From Streptomyces sp. NBC_01255 (GTDB taxonomy: Bacteria > Actinomycetota > Actinomycetes > Streptomycetales > Streptomycetaceae), in NCBI RefSeq assembly GCF_036226445.1, contig NZ_CP108474.1, positions 5,580,001 to 5,644,000 on the forward strand: DNA of 64,000 nt. Reading direction: 5' to 3'. The notes under the pieces were generated by a model. It saw nothing but the letters and a program-made list of their open reading frames with translations. It was not told the origin of the DNA and searched no databases. Positions 48,969-58,015 of this stretch are shown here, piece by piece; within the stretch, counting starts at the first letter, position 1, and each line of letters starts with the position of its first letter. Made by a program: the position numbers and the translations under genes.

Positions 48969-50996
48969 ATGACCTCGCACGGCGCGGACGCAGCCGGCGG
49001 TGCCGACGCGCTGCTCACGGTCCTCGAACTGCTCGCCGGACAGGCCCCGGCCGCCCGCTACGACGCCCTCCTCGACGAGGCCCGCCTGGCCGGTCTCTCC
49101 GGCGAGGCACTCGAACGGCTGGAGCGGGCCGTGAAGCTCGCCGGCCAGGCCCGCTCCGAAAGCGAGGACGGCGCGCGCCGCGAGGCCGGACTCGCCGCCC
49201 TCACCGACACCGCGCGCGACCTGACCTTCTCGTACGACCTCGACAGCCTGCTCCGCGTCATCACGCGCCGAGCCCGCCGGCTCCTCGGCCTCGACATGGC
49301 GTTCGTGACGCTGCGGGGACAGCACGGCCGCTGCTACGTCCACACCACCGAGGGCGCCCGCGCCGGACTCGACACCGGCCCCGGCCGCACGACCGGACCG
49401 CGCCTCGCCCCCGGGTTCACGATCGCCGAGGGGTACGGACTCGGCGGCGCCGTCCAGCTCCACGGCGAGCCCGTCTGGACCGCCGACTACCTCGCCGACG
49501 AGCGCTTCGCCCCCTCGGGCTCCCTCGACGCAGGCGTCCACGCGCCCGCCTTCGACGAGGCCGCCGAGGCCGCCGTCCGCGGCGAAGGGCTGCACGCCAT
49601 CATGGCCGCGCCCCTGCGCAGCGGCGACGCCGTGATCGGCGTGCTGTACGGCGCGGACCGGCGCGTCCGCGACCACACCTCCGAAGAGCTCGGCCTCCTC
49701 GCCGCGCTCGCCGACCTCGCCGCGCTCGCCGTCGAGAAGGCGGGACTCCTCGACCGGACCCGCGCCGAGGTCTCCGAACTGGAGCGGGACAGCTCCCGCG
49801 TACGGACCAGCCTCACCCGGATGCGGCACGTCAGCGAGGCCCACAGCCGCATCATGAACCTCGTCCTCGCGGGCGGCGACCTGGGGAACGTGGCCAAGGC
49901 CGCGGGCGACGCCCTCGACGCGACCGTCCTCGTCCGCGACCAGGGCGGCCGCGCCCTCGCCGGCGGGGACATCCCCGGCCTCGACGAGGAGGCCGTCGCC
50001 AAGGCCTCGCTCGACGCGCACGCCCGCCGCCGCCCGGTCCCCGCCGACGACGACACCTGGGTCGCCCCGGTCATCGCCGGCTCCGAGGACCTCGGCGGTC
50101 TGGTGATCCGCGCCGCGAGCGGGCTCACCGGCGAGGACGAACGGCTCCTCGAACTCGCCGCCCAGTCCGTCGCCTTCCTCCTCCTGATGCGGCGCTCCAC
50201 GGCCGTCGCCGAGGGGCCCGTACGCGACGAACTCCTCGACGACCTCATCGCCGACCCGCCGCACGCGCCGCAGCAGATCGCGCAGCGGGCCCGCCGCCTC
50301 GGCGTCGACCTGCGCCGACCGCACGTCCTCGTGCTGGCCAGACCGGAAGGCGGCGAACAGGGCCGGGCGGTCGTGTGGGCGTCCTCGTACGCGTACCGCC
50401 TCTCCGGCCTGAAGACCGTGCAGGGCGGGTGCATCGTGCTGCTGCTCCCCGGCATCGACGCCTCCGCCGCCGCCAAGGCCGTCGCCGCCGAACTGTCCCC
50501 GCTGCTCGGCCACCCCGTCTCCGTCGCCGCCGCCGGACCCGCGACGAGCCCGGACGGCGTCGGACGGATGCACCTGGAGGCCCAGCGCTGCCTCGACGCG
50601 ATGAGCGCCCTGGGCGGCACCGGTTCGGCCGCCTCCGTGCACGACCTGGGCTTCCTCGGGCTGCTGCTCTCCGACGACCACGACGTGGAGGGCTTCGTCG
50701 AGGGGGCGATCGGGCCCGTACTCGACTACGACGCCGAACGGTTCACCGACCTCACCCGCACCCTGGAGGCGTACTTCGCCTCCGGCGGCAGCCCGACCAA
50801 CGCGGCCGAGGCGCTGCACGTCCACCCCAACACGGTCTCGCGCCGACTGGAACGGATCGGCGAACTCCTCGGCCCGGAGTGGCAGAAGCCGGGCCAGGTC
50901 CTGGAGGTCCAGCTCGCCCTGCGCCTCCAGCGCACCCGCGAGGTCCTCTCCCGGGGCCGCGCCACGACCGACCCGACCCGCCCGGCCGCTCCGTAG
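48969..50996 (+). CDS. GAF-domain PucR/CdaR-family transcriptional regulator
   Basis: A 675-residue regulator. I prefer the ATG at 48969 because GGTGGAG lies just upstream; a GTG 9 bp earlier is possible. Residues about 90-260 form a GAF sensor domain (LDMAFVTLRGQHGRCYV...AIMAAPLRSGDAVIGVLYGA read in parts), followed by a coiled-coil segment (RAEVSELERDSSRVRTSL, near 270). The PucR-type middle region follows, and the C-terminal HTH_30 reads LEAYFASGGSPTNAAEALHV then HPNTVSRRLERIGELLG near 615-655. In Streptomyces such proteins often control catabolic or purine genes. Target unknown. Confidence 0.9.
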   Translation: MTSHGADAAGGADALLTVLELLAGQAPAARYDALLDEARLAGLSGEALERLERAVKLAGQARSESEDGARREAGLAALTDTARDLTFSYDLDSLLRVITRRARRLLGLDMAFVTLRGQHGRCYVHTTEGARAGLDTGPGRTTGPRLAPGFTIAEGYGLGGAVQLHGEPVWTADYLADERFAPSGSLDAGVHAPAFDEAAEAAVRGEGLHAIMAAPLRSGDAVIGVLYGADRRVRDHTSEELGLLAALADLAALAVEKAGLLDRTRAEVSELERDSSRVRTSLTRMRHVSEAHSRIMNLVLAGGDLGNVAKAAGDALDATVLVRDQGGRALAGGDIPGLDEEAVAKASLDAHARRRPVPADDDTWVAPVIAGSEDLGGLVIRAASGLTGEDERLLELAAQSVAFLLLMRRSTAVAEGPVRDELLDDLIADPPHAPQQIAQRARRLGVDLRRPHVLVLARPEGGEQGRAVVWASSYAYRLSGLKTVQGGCIVLLLPGIDASAAAKAVAAELSPLLGHPVSVAAAGPATSPDGVGRMHLEAQRCLDAMSALGGTGSAASVHDLGFLGLLLSDDHDVEGFVEGAIGPVLDYDAERFTDLTRTLEAYFASGGSPTNAAEALHVHPNTVSRRLERIGELLGPEWQKPGQVLEVQLALRLQRTREVLSRGRATTDPTRPAAP

Positions 50997-51033
50997 GAGC
51001 AGCGGGCGGGCCGGGGCAGTCGGTCGGTCCCGG

Positions 51034-52299
51034 TCAGCTCGCCTTGCGTCGCGACCCGTACCCTGAGTCGTAGGCGGAGTCCCAGTCCGACGAGGCCAGG
51101 AGCGTCGCCGCGTGGGCCGCCGAGGCCAGCGTGATGTGGCGGTGCCAGCCGCGGAACGAACGGCCCACGAAGTCCCGCAGCCCCGCCCCCTCGCCGACCT
51201 CCACGAAGTCCCGCTCCACCCGCCGCGCGAGCTTGGTCAGCCGCAGCAGGGAGCCGACGGGGGACTGGGTCAGATCGCTGATCCACACCCGGGCAGGGGC
51301 CCGCCGCGGGTCGTCCCACTCGCCCAGCAGCACCAGGGGCCGCATCCGCTCGCCGCCCGGCGTGGGCAGCGCGACCCGTACCGCCGTGGCGAGCGACGTC
51401 CGCGAGGTCCGCACACCGGCCACCGTGTCCACCCAGCTCACCGGCCTGCGCAGGCCCTTGAGCGACTCCAGGATCTGCACCGCGGACAGCGGACCCGCGC
51501 CGAAGCCCGGCAGCGAACGGTCCGCGATCGCCAGCCGCGAACCCGGACCGATCCGCGCCACGACGGGAACCCCGGCCCCGGCGAGCCGGGTGAGTGCCGC
51601 GCGGCCCGCGCCGCCGCGGATGTCGAGGAGCACCGGCTTGCGGGTGACGTCCGACCAGCGGGCGGTGTCGAGCGCCGCGGCGACCGCGCACTCCTCCAGC
51701 GTCTCCTCGCCGGCCTCCTGGGGGACCTCCGCGCGGTCGCGCCGCGTACGGTCGTTGACCCACGGGTCCGGCAGGAACAGCCGCCAGTTGACGGGGACGC
51801 TGAGCTCGTCGCTCGCGAACCACACCCCGAACGCCTGCTGGCCGTGGAAGACCTGACCGCGCTCCGGGTCGAAACGCCGGTCCACGCCCACCGAGTGCTC
51901 CCCGGCCTTCGGGATCGGCATCGGCCGGACCACCCAGGCCTGCGGGCAGCTGTTCCGCTCCAGGAACCGGCCGAGCGCGGCCCGCATGGGCTGCCAGTCC
52001 CAGGTGGAACTGGAGACGAAGTGGTGCAGGCTCTGCTCGGCGGCCGGCCCGCCTATCTGCGCGGCGATGTTACGGATCGACTTGCGGCCCTGCGCGGTGA
52101 GCAGACCGTAGAGGTACTGCTCGGCCTTCAGGCGCTGGTCGCGCCGCGGGAAGCCGGAGAAGAGCGCGGAACACAGCTCGGCGTAGGCCTCCTCGCCCGA
52201 ACCGGCCGCACCGACGGGCATGGTGACGCTCAGGGGAACCGTCAAGGACGAGACGGCCCCGGTGGTGGCCCTGCGCTTGGTTGCGACGGATGTACTCAC
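51034..52299 (-). CDS. IS701-family transposase-like protein, probably degenerate or domesticated
   Basis: A 421-residue protein of the IS701 type. The GTG at 52299 (VSTSVATKRR) follows GGCAGGAG. Family stretches are LKAEQYLYGLLTAQGRKSIR near 75, SLHHFVSSSTWDW near 108, AWVVRPMPIPKAGEHSVG near 140 and PVNWRLFLPDPWVND near 190. The usual DDE first motif (VVDDTGF.KKG in active members) reads RPMPIPKAGEHSVGVDRRF, and the second reads LLDIRGGAG, so the catalytic acids look altered. No terminal inverted repeats are visible around it. It resembles the conserved, non-mobile IS701-like genes found once per chromosome in many Streptomyces. Confidence 0.8.
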   Translation of the reverse strand: MSTSVATKRRATTGAVSSLTVPLSVTMPVGAAGSGEEAYAELCSALFSGFPRRDQRLKAEQYLYGLLTAQGRKSIRNIAAQIGGPAAEQSLHHFVSSSTWDWQPMRAALGRFLERNSCPQAWVVRPMPIPKAGEHSVGVDRRFDPERGQVFHGQQAFGVWFASDELSVPVNWRLFLPDPWVNDRTRRDRAEVPQEAGEETLEECAVAAALDTARWSDVTRKPVLLDIRGGAGRAALTRLAGAGVPVVARIGPGSRLAIADRSLPGFGAGPLSAVQILESLKGLRRPVSWVDTVAGVRTSRTSLATAVRVALPTPGGERMRPLVLLGEWDDPRRAPARVWISDLTQSPVGSLLRLTKLARRVERDFVEVGEGAGLRDFVGRSFRGWHRHITLASAAHAATLLASSDWDSAYDSGYGSRRKAS

Positions 52300-52707
52300 G
52301 ACACTCCTGCCCGAAGGTTGCGCAGCTCCCTCCCGCTGCTCCACCACCGTCGCCCGTACCCGCCCCCCGGGACGAGGTGTACCCGGCACCCGAATCGGCC
52401 GCCGAATGGTGGCCGGACCACCTCCCCCTACATCACCCCAGGTCACGGCCGTCGCCACCGCCCCGCCCCGGACATGCCCTAGGGGTGTCCGGGGGATCTC
52501 CGGAACACCCCGCGGGGGGATCCGACGGATCCCGCGGGGGATCTGACAGACTCACCGGCGCCGCTTGACCCGTCGCGCGGAGTGGCCGGACCATCGCAGA
52601 GCGAGGTCGCACGGGCGTCGGCTCCCGGTTAATGCCCCAGGCCGGGAACCGTGCCCGTGCGCCTCGCCTCTACTTCCTCCGCACCCGTGCCCCGTAACCT
52701 TCCGGGC
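52300..52707. other. 408-bp region between the IS701-like gene and crcB
   Basis: No convincing gene. It contains three GGGGGATC copies and a bulged hairpin (52508-52539), then a possible structured leader just before crcB: GCACGGGC (52608-52615) can pair with GCCCGTGC (52652-52659) around CCCGGTTAATGCCCCAGG. The two flanking genes are divergent, so both promoters should lie here. Confidence 0.5.
52508..52539. repeat. Bulged hairpin with GGGGGATC repeats
   Basis: CCCCGCGGG(GGG)ATCC-GAC-GGATCCCGCGGGG: a 13-bp stem with a 3-nt bulge. GGGGGATC also occurs at 52491 and 52535, so the element sits in a small repeat cluster. Confidence 0.55.
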
Positions 52708-53130
52708 ATGGGAACACGCGGAGAGACGGCGGTCGTCGGGGTCGTCGCCGCCGGGGGCGCCCTCGGCGCGGCCGCCCGCTACGGGGCCTCGCTCGTCTGG
52801 CCCACCCCGGCCCACGCGTTCCCCTGGACGACCTTCACGGTGAACGCGGTGGGCTGCGCGGTGCTGGGTGTCCTCATGGTGCTGCTCACCGAGACCCGCA
52901 TCCGCGTGGCTCCCCATCCGCTGCTCCGCCCCTTCCTGGGCACCGGGTTCTGCGGAGGGTTCACCACCTTCTCGACGTACGCGCTCGACACCCAGCGGCT
53001 GCTGGCCGCGGGCGATGCCACCCGAGGCCTGCTCTACCTGGGGGCGACCGTGCTCACCGCCCTCGCCGCCGTCTGGGCGGGGGTCGCCGCCACCCGGGTG
53101 GTCGCACCGGTCCGGGTGAGGCCCGCGTGA
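52708..53130 (+). CDS. crcB: Fluoride ion channel subunit (CrcB/FluC), first copy
   Basis: A 140-residue, four-helix membrane protein of the Fluc family. Family motifs are [11 protein letters not shown] near residue 18, [12 protein letters not shown] near 45 and [16 protein letters not shown] near 82, with the pore Asn and Phe residues and the TFST track. ATG at 52708. It overlaps the second crcB by four bases (GTGA), which fits a heterodimeric fluoride channel that lowers cytoplasmic fluoride. Confidence 0.92.
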   Translation: MGTRGETAVVGVVAAGGALGAAARYGASLVWPTPAHAFPWTTFTVNAVGCAVLGVLMVLLTETRIRVAPHPLLRPFLGTGFCGGFTTFSTYALDTQRLLAAGDATRGLLYLGATVLTALAAVWAGVAATRVVAPVRVRPA

Positions 53131-53480
53131 ACTGGCTCCTGGTCGTGGCGGGCGCCGCCATCGGCGCGCCCTTGCGCCATCTCACCGATCGGCTGGCGAA
53201 GGCCCGCTTCGGCCTCGGCCTTCCCTGGGGCACGTTCGCGGTGAACGTCGTCGGCTCGTTCGTGCTCGGGCTGCTCACCGGCGTCTCCTCGGAGCGGCTG
53301 CACCTGCTCCTCGGCACCGGTCTGTGCGGCGCCCTCACCACGTACTCCACCTTCTCGTACGAGACGCTGAAGCTGTACGAGGGCGGGGCGAAGGGGTACG
53401 CGGTGCTGAACGTGGCCGGGAGCCTGGCCGCCGGACTCGGAGCCGTATGGCTGGGAGTCGAGACGGCCAGGCCGTGGTGA
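53127..53480 (+). CDS. crcB: Fluoride ion channel subunit (CrcB/FluC), second copy
   Basis: A 117-residue Fluc protein with [11 protein letters not shown] near residue 12, [12 protein letters not shown] near 37 and [16 protein letters not shown] near 66. The GTG start overlaps the stop of the first crcB. Paired genes of this kind usually make a heterodimer with antiparallel subunits. It ends three bases before the convergent broken uricase gene, with no room for a terminator. Confidence 0.92.
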   Translation: MNWLLVVAGAAIGAPLRHLTDRLAKARFGLGLPWGTFAVNVVGSFVLGLLTGVSSERLHLLLGTGLCGALTTYSTFSYETLKLYEGGAKGYAVLNVAGSLAAGLGAVWLGVETARPW

Positions 53481-53483
53481 TCC

Positions 53484-54198
53484 TTACGCGGTGATCCAGT
53501 CGCTGGTCGCGATCACCGGCCGGACGCCGTCACGATGGATGGTGCCCTCGATCAGGCCGTACATCCGGTCCGCCGCGAAGTACACCTCGTTGTCGTTCTT
53601 CAGCCCGAACGGCTCCAGGTCCACGAGGAAGTGGTGCTTGTTCGGGAGGTTGAGCCGGACCTCGTTGACCGTGGAGACGTTGTCCAGGACCCGGTCGGCC
53701 ATCGCGTGCAGGGTCTGCTGGAGCGAGTAGCTGTACGTCTCCGCGAACGCCTCCAGCATGTGGCGGCGCACCTTGCCGTACGAGCGGTCTGATCTGCGCG
53801 GTGCGGACCTCCTGGCCCTTGCGCACGAAGGAGTGCTGCTCCTTGCGCGTGGGCACCGAGACGCGCTCCCAGGCGTACTCCTCGATCCGGATCTGCGCCT
53901 CGTGGATCACGGGCTGCGAGGTCACGAAGTGCCGGGCGAGGAGGATGCCGAAGGCCTCGGGGGAGTCGACGCCGTGCTCCTTGGCGAAGGCGTAGACCGT
54001 GTTCTTGGTGGTGTCGGTCGGCAGGCAGTTACCGTTGTCGCCGGTCAGATGGACGTCGCGGTACTCGCCGCGCAGCGCCACCGACACGTTCAGGTCGCGG
54101 ATCTCGTGCCACGCGCCGTCGTTGCCCTTGCGGGTGACCGTGACGATGCGGTTCTCGGCCTTGCCGTACTGGTTCTGCGCCAGGACGTGCTTGCTCAT
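53484..54198 (-). pseudogene. Urate oxidase pseudogene (internal deletion and frameshift)
   Basis: Two frames encode the two ends of a bacterial uricase. The first starts at the ATG at 54198 (SKHVLAQNQYGKAENRIV) and runs in frame through HSFVRKGQEVRTAQI to about 53790. The second covers VRRHMLEAFAETYSYSLQQT to the end (DLEPFGLKNDNEVYFAADRM). Between them the usual 65-70 residues (beginning TYDGRWEVVSGLKDL-like and containing NSTDSEFWGF-like sequence, from memory) are gone, and the frames do not match. The span is 715 bp, against about 920 expected, so roughly 200 bp were lost. The protein cannot be functional. No allantoinase or other uric acid genes are adjacent. Confidence 0.88.
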
Positions 54199-54414
54199 GT
54201 GCTGCTCAGCTCCTGCGGGTACGCGGATACGGATATCCCGTACGCCCGGCGTCCGGCGAACCCGTCGTCCCGAAGGTTCCGCCCCCCGCCGTCCGGCCCG
54301 TGAACGGCGGACCGCCCCGGGACTGACGAGCATCCCGGTCCGTAGGTGGTGTTCGGCACGAATGTATGTGCAGTACCGACGACTGGCAATGGCGACCGGT
54401 TGGCGGTGGCGGTG

Positions 54415-55563
54415 TCAGAGGACGGGGAACACCTTCGACTCGACCACCGGCAGCCCCTTCGCCCACCAGTGGTCGTAGCGCCGGTAGACCAGCGGATCCC
54501 GGCCCGCCAGGAAAGCCCCGAGGGCCGCGGCCTCTCCGGCGAGCTCCTCCCAGACGCGGGCCGGGAGCGGCCGGAACGCCGAGGCCTCGATCCCGCCGTC
54601 GACGGGCCGCCAGACCCCGGCGACGTACCCGTCGACGAGCAGCGTCGGCAGGACGTCGCCGTTCACGCGGATCACGGCCTTGCGGTACTCGGGCGGGATG
54701 ACGCGGCCACGGTCCGCGTACGCCAGCAGGATGCTGTCCCACATGGCCATCAGCCGGGGCGGGGCCGGCACGTCCTCGTCGGGCCGGACCGCCCCGGGCA
54801 CGTCGTACAGCACCACCCCGTCCGGCCCTTCCAGGGGCTCGACCAGGCCGTCGAGCGCCGCCAACGCCTCGCGCACCCGGCCCCGTTGCGTCATGGAGAA
54901 CTGCGCGATGTCCGCCACGGACGCCGGCCCGAACCCCTCCAGATAGCGCCGGACGAGCACCGCGAGGCCCGCCGCGACCGCGTCCGGATCGGCGCGCTCC
55001 GGCAGCTCGTCCGCCGTGACGAAGGACTGCGCGGTGCCGTACGACCACGGCGGCCCCGTCGGGGCGTGCCACAGCGGCGCGTACTGGCGGATCATCCGCC
55101 AGGCCACGGATTCCACCGGACCGCCCCGGCACTCCGCGAGACGGCTCAGCATCTCGGCGCCGGTCCGCGCCCGCTCGGCGTACGCGAGGAGCCCGGGCAG
55201 CAGCGCGTCGGCGTCGGCCGGCGTGAACCCGGCGGCCCTGAACCGGTGGTCGCCGAGGCGCGAACCGCGCAGCGTCGGCTCCATGCCCTCCCGGAACGCC
55301 CGGTAGTCCTCGACGTGCACCACGTGCAGCGTGAGCCGCATCAGCGTCGACCGCACCGCCCGGAAGCCCTCCACCGCCCCGTCGAACAGGCCCGGGTCGA
55401 ATCCCGCGACCCGGTTCCACAGGGCCACGTACGGCGAACCCGGCTGCTGCGCCTGAAGCGCGACCACCCGCCGCAGGGCCTCCTCGACGTCCATCGGGGC
55501 CCGTTCGAGGAGCAACTGGCGGGCGAGGGTGGAGCGATTGAGGGCGCGCGGGGTCATCACCAT
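54415..55563 (-). CDS. Winged-helix DNA-binding protein, AlkZ-like (HTH_42) DNA glycosylase family
   Basis: A 382-residue protein of the HTH_42 superfamily that includes AlkZ/AlkX interstrand-crosslink glycosylases. The characteristic catalytic QxQ motif can be read in VVALQAQQPGSPY (Gln37, Gln39). Later family features are RFLEGFGPASVADIA-like RRYLEGFGPASVADIAQF near 208 and VDGYVAGVWRP near 320. ATG at 55563; a second ATG two codons on is possible. Probable DNA repair enzyme. In Streptomyces relatives protect against natural-product alkylators, but no toxin cluster is visible here. Confidence 0.82.
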   Translation of the reverse strand: MVMTPRALNRSTLARQLLLERAPMDVEEALRRVVALQAQQPGSPYVALWNRVAGFDPGLFDGAVEGFRAVRSTLMRLTLHVVHVEDYRAFREGMEPTLRGSRLGDHRFRAAGFTPADADALLPGLLAYAERARTGAEMLSRLAECRGGPVESVAWRMIRQYAPLWHAPTGPPWSYGTAQSFVTADELPERADPDAVAAGLAVLVRRYLEGFGPASVADIAQFSMTQRGRVREALAALDGLVEPLEGPDGVVLYDVPGAVRPDEDVPAPPRLMAMWDSILLAYADRGRVIPPEYRKAVIRVNGDVLPTLLVDGYVAGVWRPVDGGIEASAFRPLPARVWEELAGEAAALGAFLAGRDPLVYRRYDHWWAKGLPVVESKVFPVL

Positions 55564-55770
55564 GCCCTGATTCTCGCGCGGCCCTCAGAAGCCCGGGGGC
55601 GGCGGGTTCCCGCCGCCGCCGGTTCACCGGCGTCACGTCCCCGAGTCACCCTGCGCGTTCACCCAGGACTCACCCGGTCGTCGCGAACGCGTGGCCGGGA
55701 GTTGCGCGCGGAACCGGACCATGAGGCCGCGCCCAGCCCCGCCCTCACCGGCGACTTTCCACGAGTACCC

Positions 55771-55821
55771 CACGCGCACCCCACGCGCACCCCCCCACGC
55801 GTCCCACGCGTATGTCACGCG
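55771..55821. repeat. Five CACGCG motifs near helical spacing
   Basis: CACGCG starts at 55771, 55782, 55796, 55805 and 55816 (steps of 11, 14, 9 and 11 bp), 29-79 bp before the start of the secreted phytase-like gene. Could be an array of regulator sites or a slippage product. Confidence 0.5.
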
Positions 55822-55849
55822 TACCCCATGTGTGTCCAAGGGAGTTCAG

Positions 55850-57187
55850 ATGAATCCGCGTCTCCTGCGCCGGCCCGCCGCCCTGGTGCTTCCCGTCTCC
55901 GCCGCACTCGCGCTCTCGGTGGTGGTGGGGACGGCCGACGCGACGCCGGCGCACCACGGCTCCGCCGCGCGGGTCGTCTCCACCTCGACCCTCCCCGACA
56001 TCCCGCTCGCCGCGTTCAGCAACGACCTGCTGTCCGGCAGCGTCGACGACGACCGGGGCGTCGACCTGGGCGGCATCGGCAGCGACCTGTACCCGGCCGA
56101 ACGGCCCGGCGAGTACTGGACCGTCACCGACCGCGGCCCCAACGGCCAGATATCCGTGGGGAAGGACAAGCGCCGTACGTTCCCGGTGCCCGGCTTCGAC
56201 CCGGCGATCGTCAAGATCCGCGCCGTCGGCGGCCGTATCGACGTCCTGCGCTCCATCCCGCTCACCACGCGGTCCGGCGCCCCCGTGACCGGCCTGCCGA
56301 ACCAGCCGGGCCGCGACGAGGCCCCGTACACGTACGACGCCTCCACCCCGCTCGCGTACGACCCGAACGGCCTGGACACCGAGGGCATCGTGCGGGACCG
56401 GGACGGCAGCTTCTGGCTCGTCGACGAGTACGGCCCCTCGCTCGTTCACGTCTCCGCGAAGGGCCGGGTCCTCGCCCGCCACGTCCCGAAGGGCCTCGGC
56501 CTCACCGGCGCCGGCTACCCGGTGATCGAGTCGCTCCCGTCGGTCTTCCTCCAGCGCAAGATCAACCGCGGCTTCGAGGGCCTCGCGCTGCTCCCCGGCG
56601 GCGATCTGGTCATGGCGCTGCAGAGCCCGCTGCTCAACCCCGACAAGGCCACCGGCGAGAACTCCCGCACCACGCGCCTGCTGCGCTTCTCGACCCGCAC
56701 GAACGAGGTCACCGCCGAGTACGCCTACCGCTTCGACCCGGTCGAGGTCGTCGAGCCCGGCCAGACCAAGACCTCCGAGCTCAAGATCTCCGCCCTCGTC
56801 GCCCTCGGCGGCGACCGCCTCCTCGTCCAGGAGCGCACCGACAAGGCCTCCCGCCTGTACGAGGTCCGCCTCCGCCGCGGTGCCGACATCCTCGACACCG
56901 TCTGGGACACCCCCGCGACCCCCACCCTGGAGCAGCTCGACGGCGAGGCCGCGAAGGACGCCCCGATCCTGGCCAAGCGCCTGGTCCTCGACGTGAACAC
57001 GGTCGAGGGAGTCCCCGGCAAGATCGAGGGCATCGCCCTCGAAGGCCGCTCGACTCTCGTCCTGCTCAACGACAACGACTTCGGCATGACGGACGGCCCC
57101 GCGGCCTTCGACGCGGCCGGCCGCCTGGTCGACAGCGGCGTGGAGACGACGCTCGTCCGCGTACGCCTGCCCCGCCCGGTCCGCTGA
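55850..57187 (+). CDS. Secreted esterase/phytase-like beta-propeller protein
   Basis: A 445-residue exported protein. The ATG at 55850 follows AAGGGAGTTCAG. The signal peptide is RLLRRPAALVLPVSAAL then a hydrophobic core and ADATPA cleavage region near 32. The mature part fits the 'esterase-like activity of phytase' family (PF13449-type): LPDIPLAAFSND, then GIGSDLYPAERPGEYWTVTDRG-like repeats, NRGFEGLALLPGGD near 240 and IEGIALEG near 392. This suggests a calcium-dependent propeller acting on phosphate esters or lipids outside the cell. Exact substrate unknown. Confidence 0.85.
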   Translation: MNPRLLRRPAALVLPVSAALALSVVVGTADATPAHHGSAARVVSTSTLPDIPLAAFSNDLLSGSVDDDRGVDLGGIGSDLYPAERPGEYWTVTDRGPNGQISVGKDKRRTFPVPGFDPAIVKIRAVGGRIDVLRSIPLTTRSGAPVTGLPNQPGRDEAPYTYDASTPLAYDPNGLDTEGIVRDRDGSFWLVDEYGPSLVHVSAKGRVLARHVPKGLGLTGAGYPVIESLPSVFLQRKINRGFEGLALLPGGDLVMALQSPLLNPDKATGENSRTTRLLRFSTRTNEVTAEYAYRFDPVEVVEPGQTKTSELKISALVALGGDRLLVQERTDKASRLYEVRLRRGADILDTVWDTPATPTLEQLDGEAAKDAPILAKRLVLDVNTVEGVPGKIEGIALEGRSTLVLLNDNDFGMTDGPAAFDAAGRLVDSGVETTLVRVRLPRPVR

Positions 57188-57303
57188 TCACCCCGAAGAT
57201 CCGCCAGGGCACCATGGCGCCGTGAACCGCACTTCCCGAACTCCGTGGCCGGCGCGGTCCGCGCCGACCTGGAGCAGTGAGCGGAAGGAGCCGCCCATTC
57301 ACA

Positions 57304-57921
57304 TCAAACTGCCCCGCGTTGGCGCACCCCGTCGAGGACGAGCGTCAGCAGGCGATCGGTTTCGGCCGCGCCGTCGCTGTCGTGTTCGGTGGCCAGCGCG
57401 ATGGCTCCGACGAGCTTGAGGAGCCGGGTGATGGTGACCTCGGGGCGTACGGCGTGCGCCTGGTGAGCGCGGTCGAGTAGATCGCTGCCCGCGTTCAGGA
57501 TCAGTGTGTGGCAGGAATCCCCGAGATCCGGATCGCCGCCGCCGGCACTGCTCTCGCCGGCCCCCGGCATCAGCGCCGCCCCCAGCCCCTTGTTGGTCAC
57601 GGCGTGCGCGCCGACGGCGTGGAGCCAGGCGACCAGGGCGGCTTCCGGGTCGAGTTCGGCCGCGAGATCGCGTGCCGTGGCGCAGAGAGTCTCCACCCGG
57701 TCCTTGAAGACGGCCTCCAACAGCGCCTGCCGGGAGGGGAAATGCCGGTGCAGGGTGGCCGAGCCGACCCCCGCGTCCCGCGCGATCTCCTCCAGGGAGG
57801 CATCGACGCCGTGCCGGGCGACGGCGGCCCCGGCGGCGGCCAGGATCCGTTCGTGGTTGCGCCGCGCGTCGGCACGCATGGCACGCCGGGGAGGGGGCGG
57901 CGTGGTGGCGTCTCGGGTCAT
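57304..57921 (-). CDS. TetR-family repressor
   Basis: A 205-residue regulator starting at the ATG at 57921 after AGGAGCGCAC; the frame is open upstream but crosses the promoter. HTH near residues 22-65: NHERILAAAGAAVARHGVDA then LEEIARDAGVGSATLHRHF. The C-terminal SBD-like domain follows. It is divergent from an NmrA-LLM gene pair and probably represses it through the inverted repeat between them. Confidence 0.9.
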   Translation of the reverse strand: MTRDATTPPPPRRAMRADARRNHERILAAAGAAVARHGVDASLEEIARDAGVGSATLHRHFPSRQALLEAVFKDRVETLCATARDLAAELDPEAALVAWLHAVGAHAVTNKGLGAALMPGAGESSAGGGDPDLGDSCHTLILNAGSDLLDRAHQAHAVRPEVTITRLLKLVGAIALATEHDSDGAAETDRLLTLVLDGVRQRGAV

Positions 57922-57946
57922 GTGCGCTCCTGGCGGCTTGCTAAAC

Positions 57947-57993
57947 GGGGTGGTCCTCCATATCGTAGCCAACGCTAACCGGGGGACCACCCC
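57947..57993. promoter_or_regulatory. Inverted repeat GGGGTGGTCC...GGACCACCCC, TetR operator candidate
   Basis: 10-bp perfect arms at 57947-57956 and 57984-57993. A smaller symmetric element TAGC-CAAC-GCTA lies between them (57966-57977). Both are placed between divergent tetR and nmrA starts. Confidence 0.65.
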
Positions 57994-58015
57994 ACTTCGC
58001 TGCCGGGGAGAGACA

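Noticed and set aside
52600..52700. Fluoride riboswitch before crcB
   Set aside because: TTAATGCCCC is a weak echo of the conserved core, but the 5' GGxGATGG segment and pseudoknot partner are not evident. Kept only as a possible structured leader.
54199..54414. Another gene between the broken uricase and the AlkZ-like gene
   Set aside because: Open frames here are short or shadows, with no ribosome site or motif.
57205..57283. Possible gene remnant (frame ending PHFPNSVAGAVRADLEQ)
   Set aside because: It reads like a protein C-terminus but is too short to assign and has no start or recognisable family.
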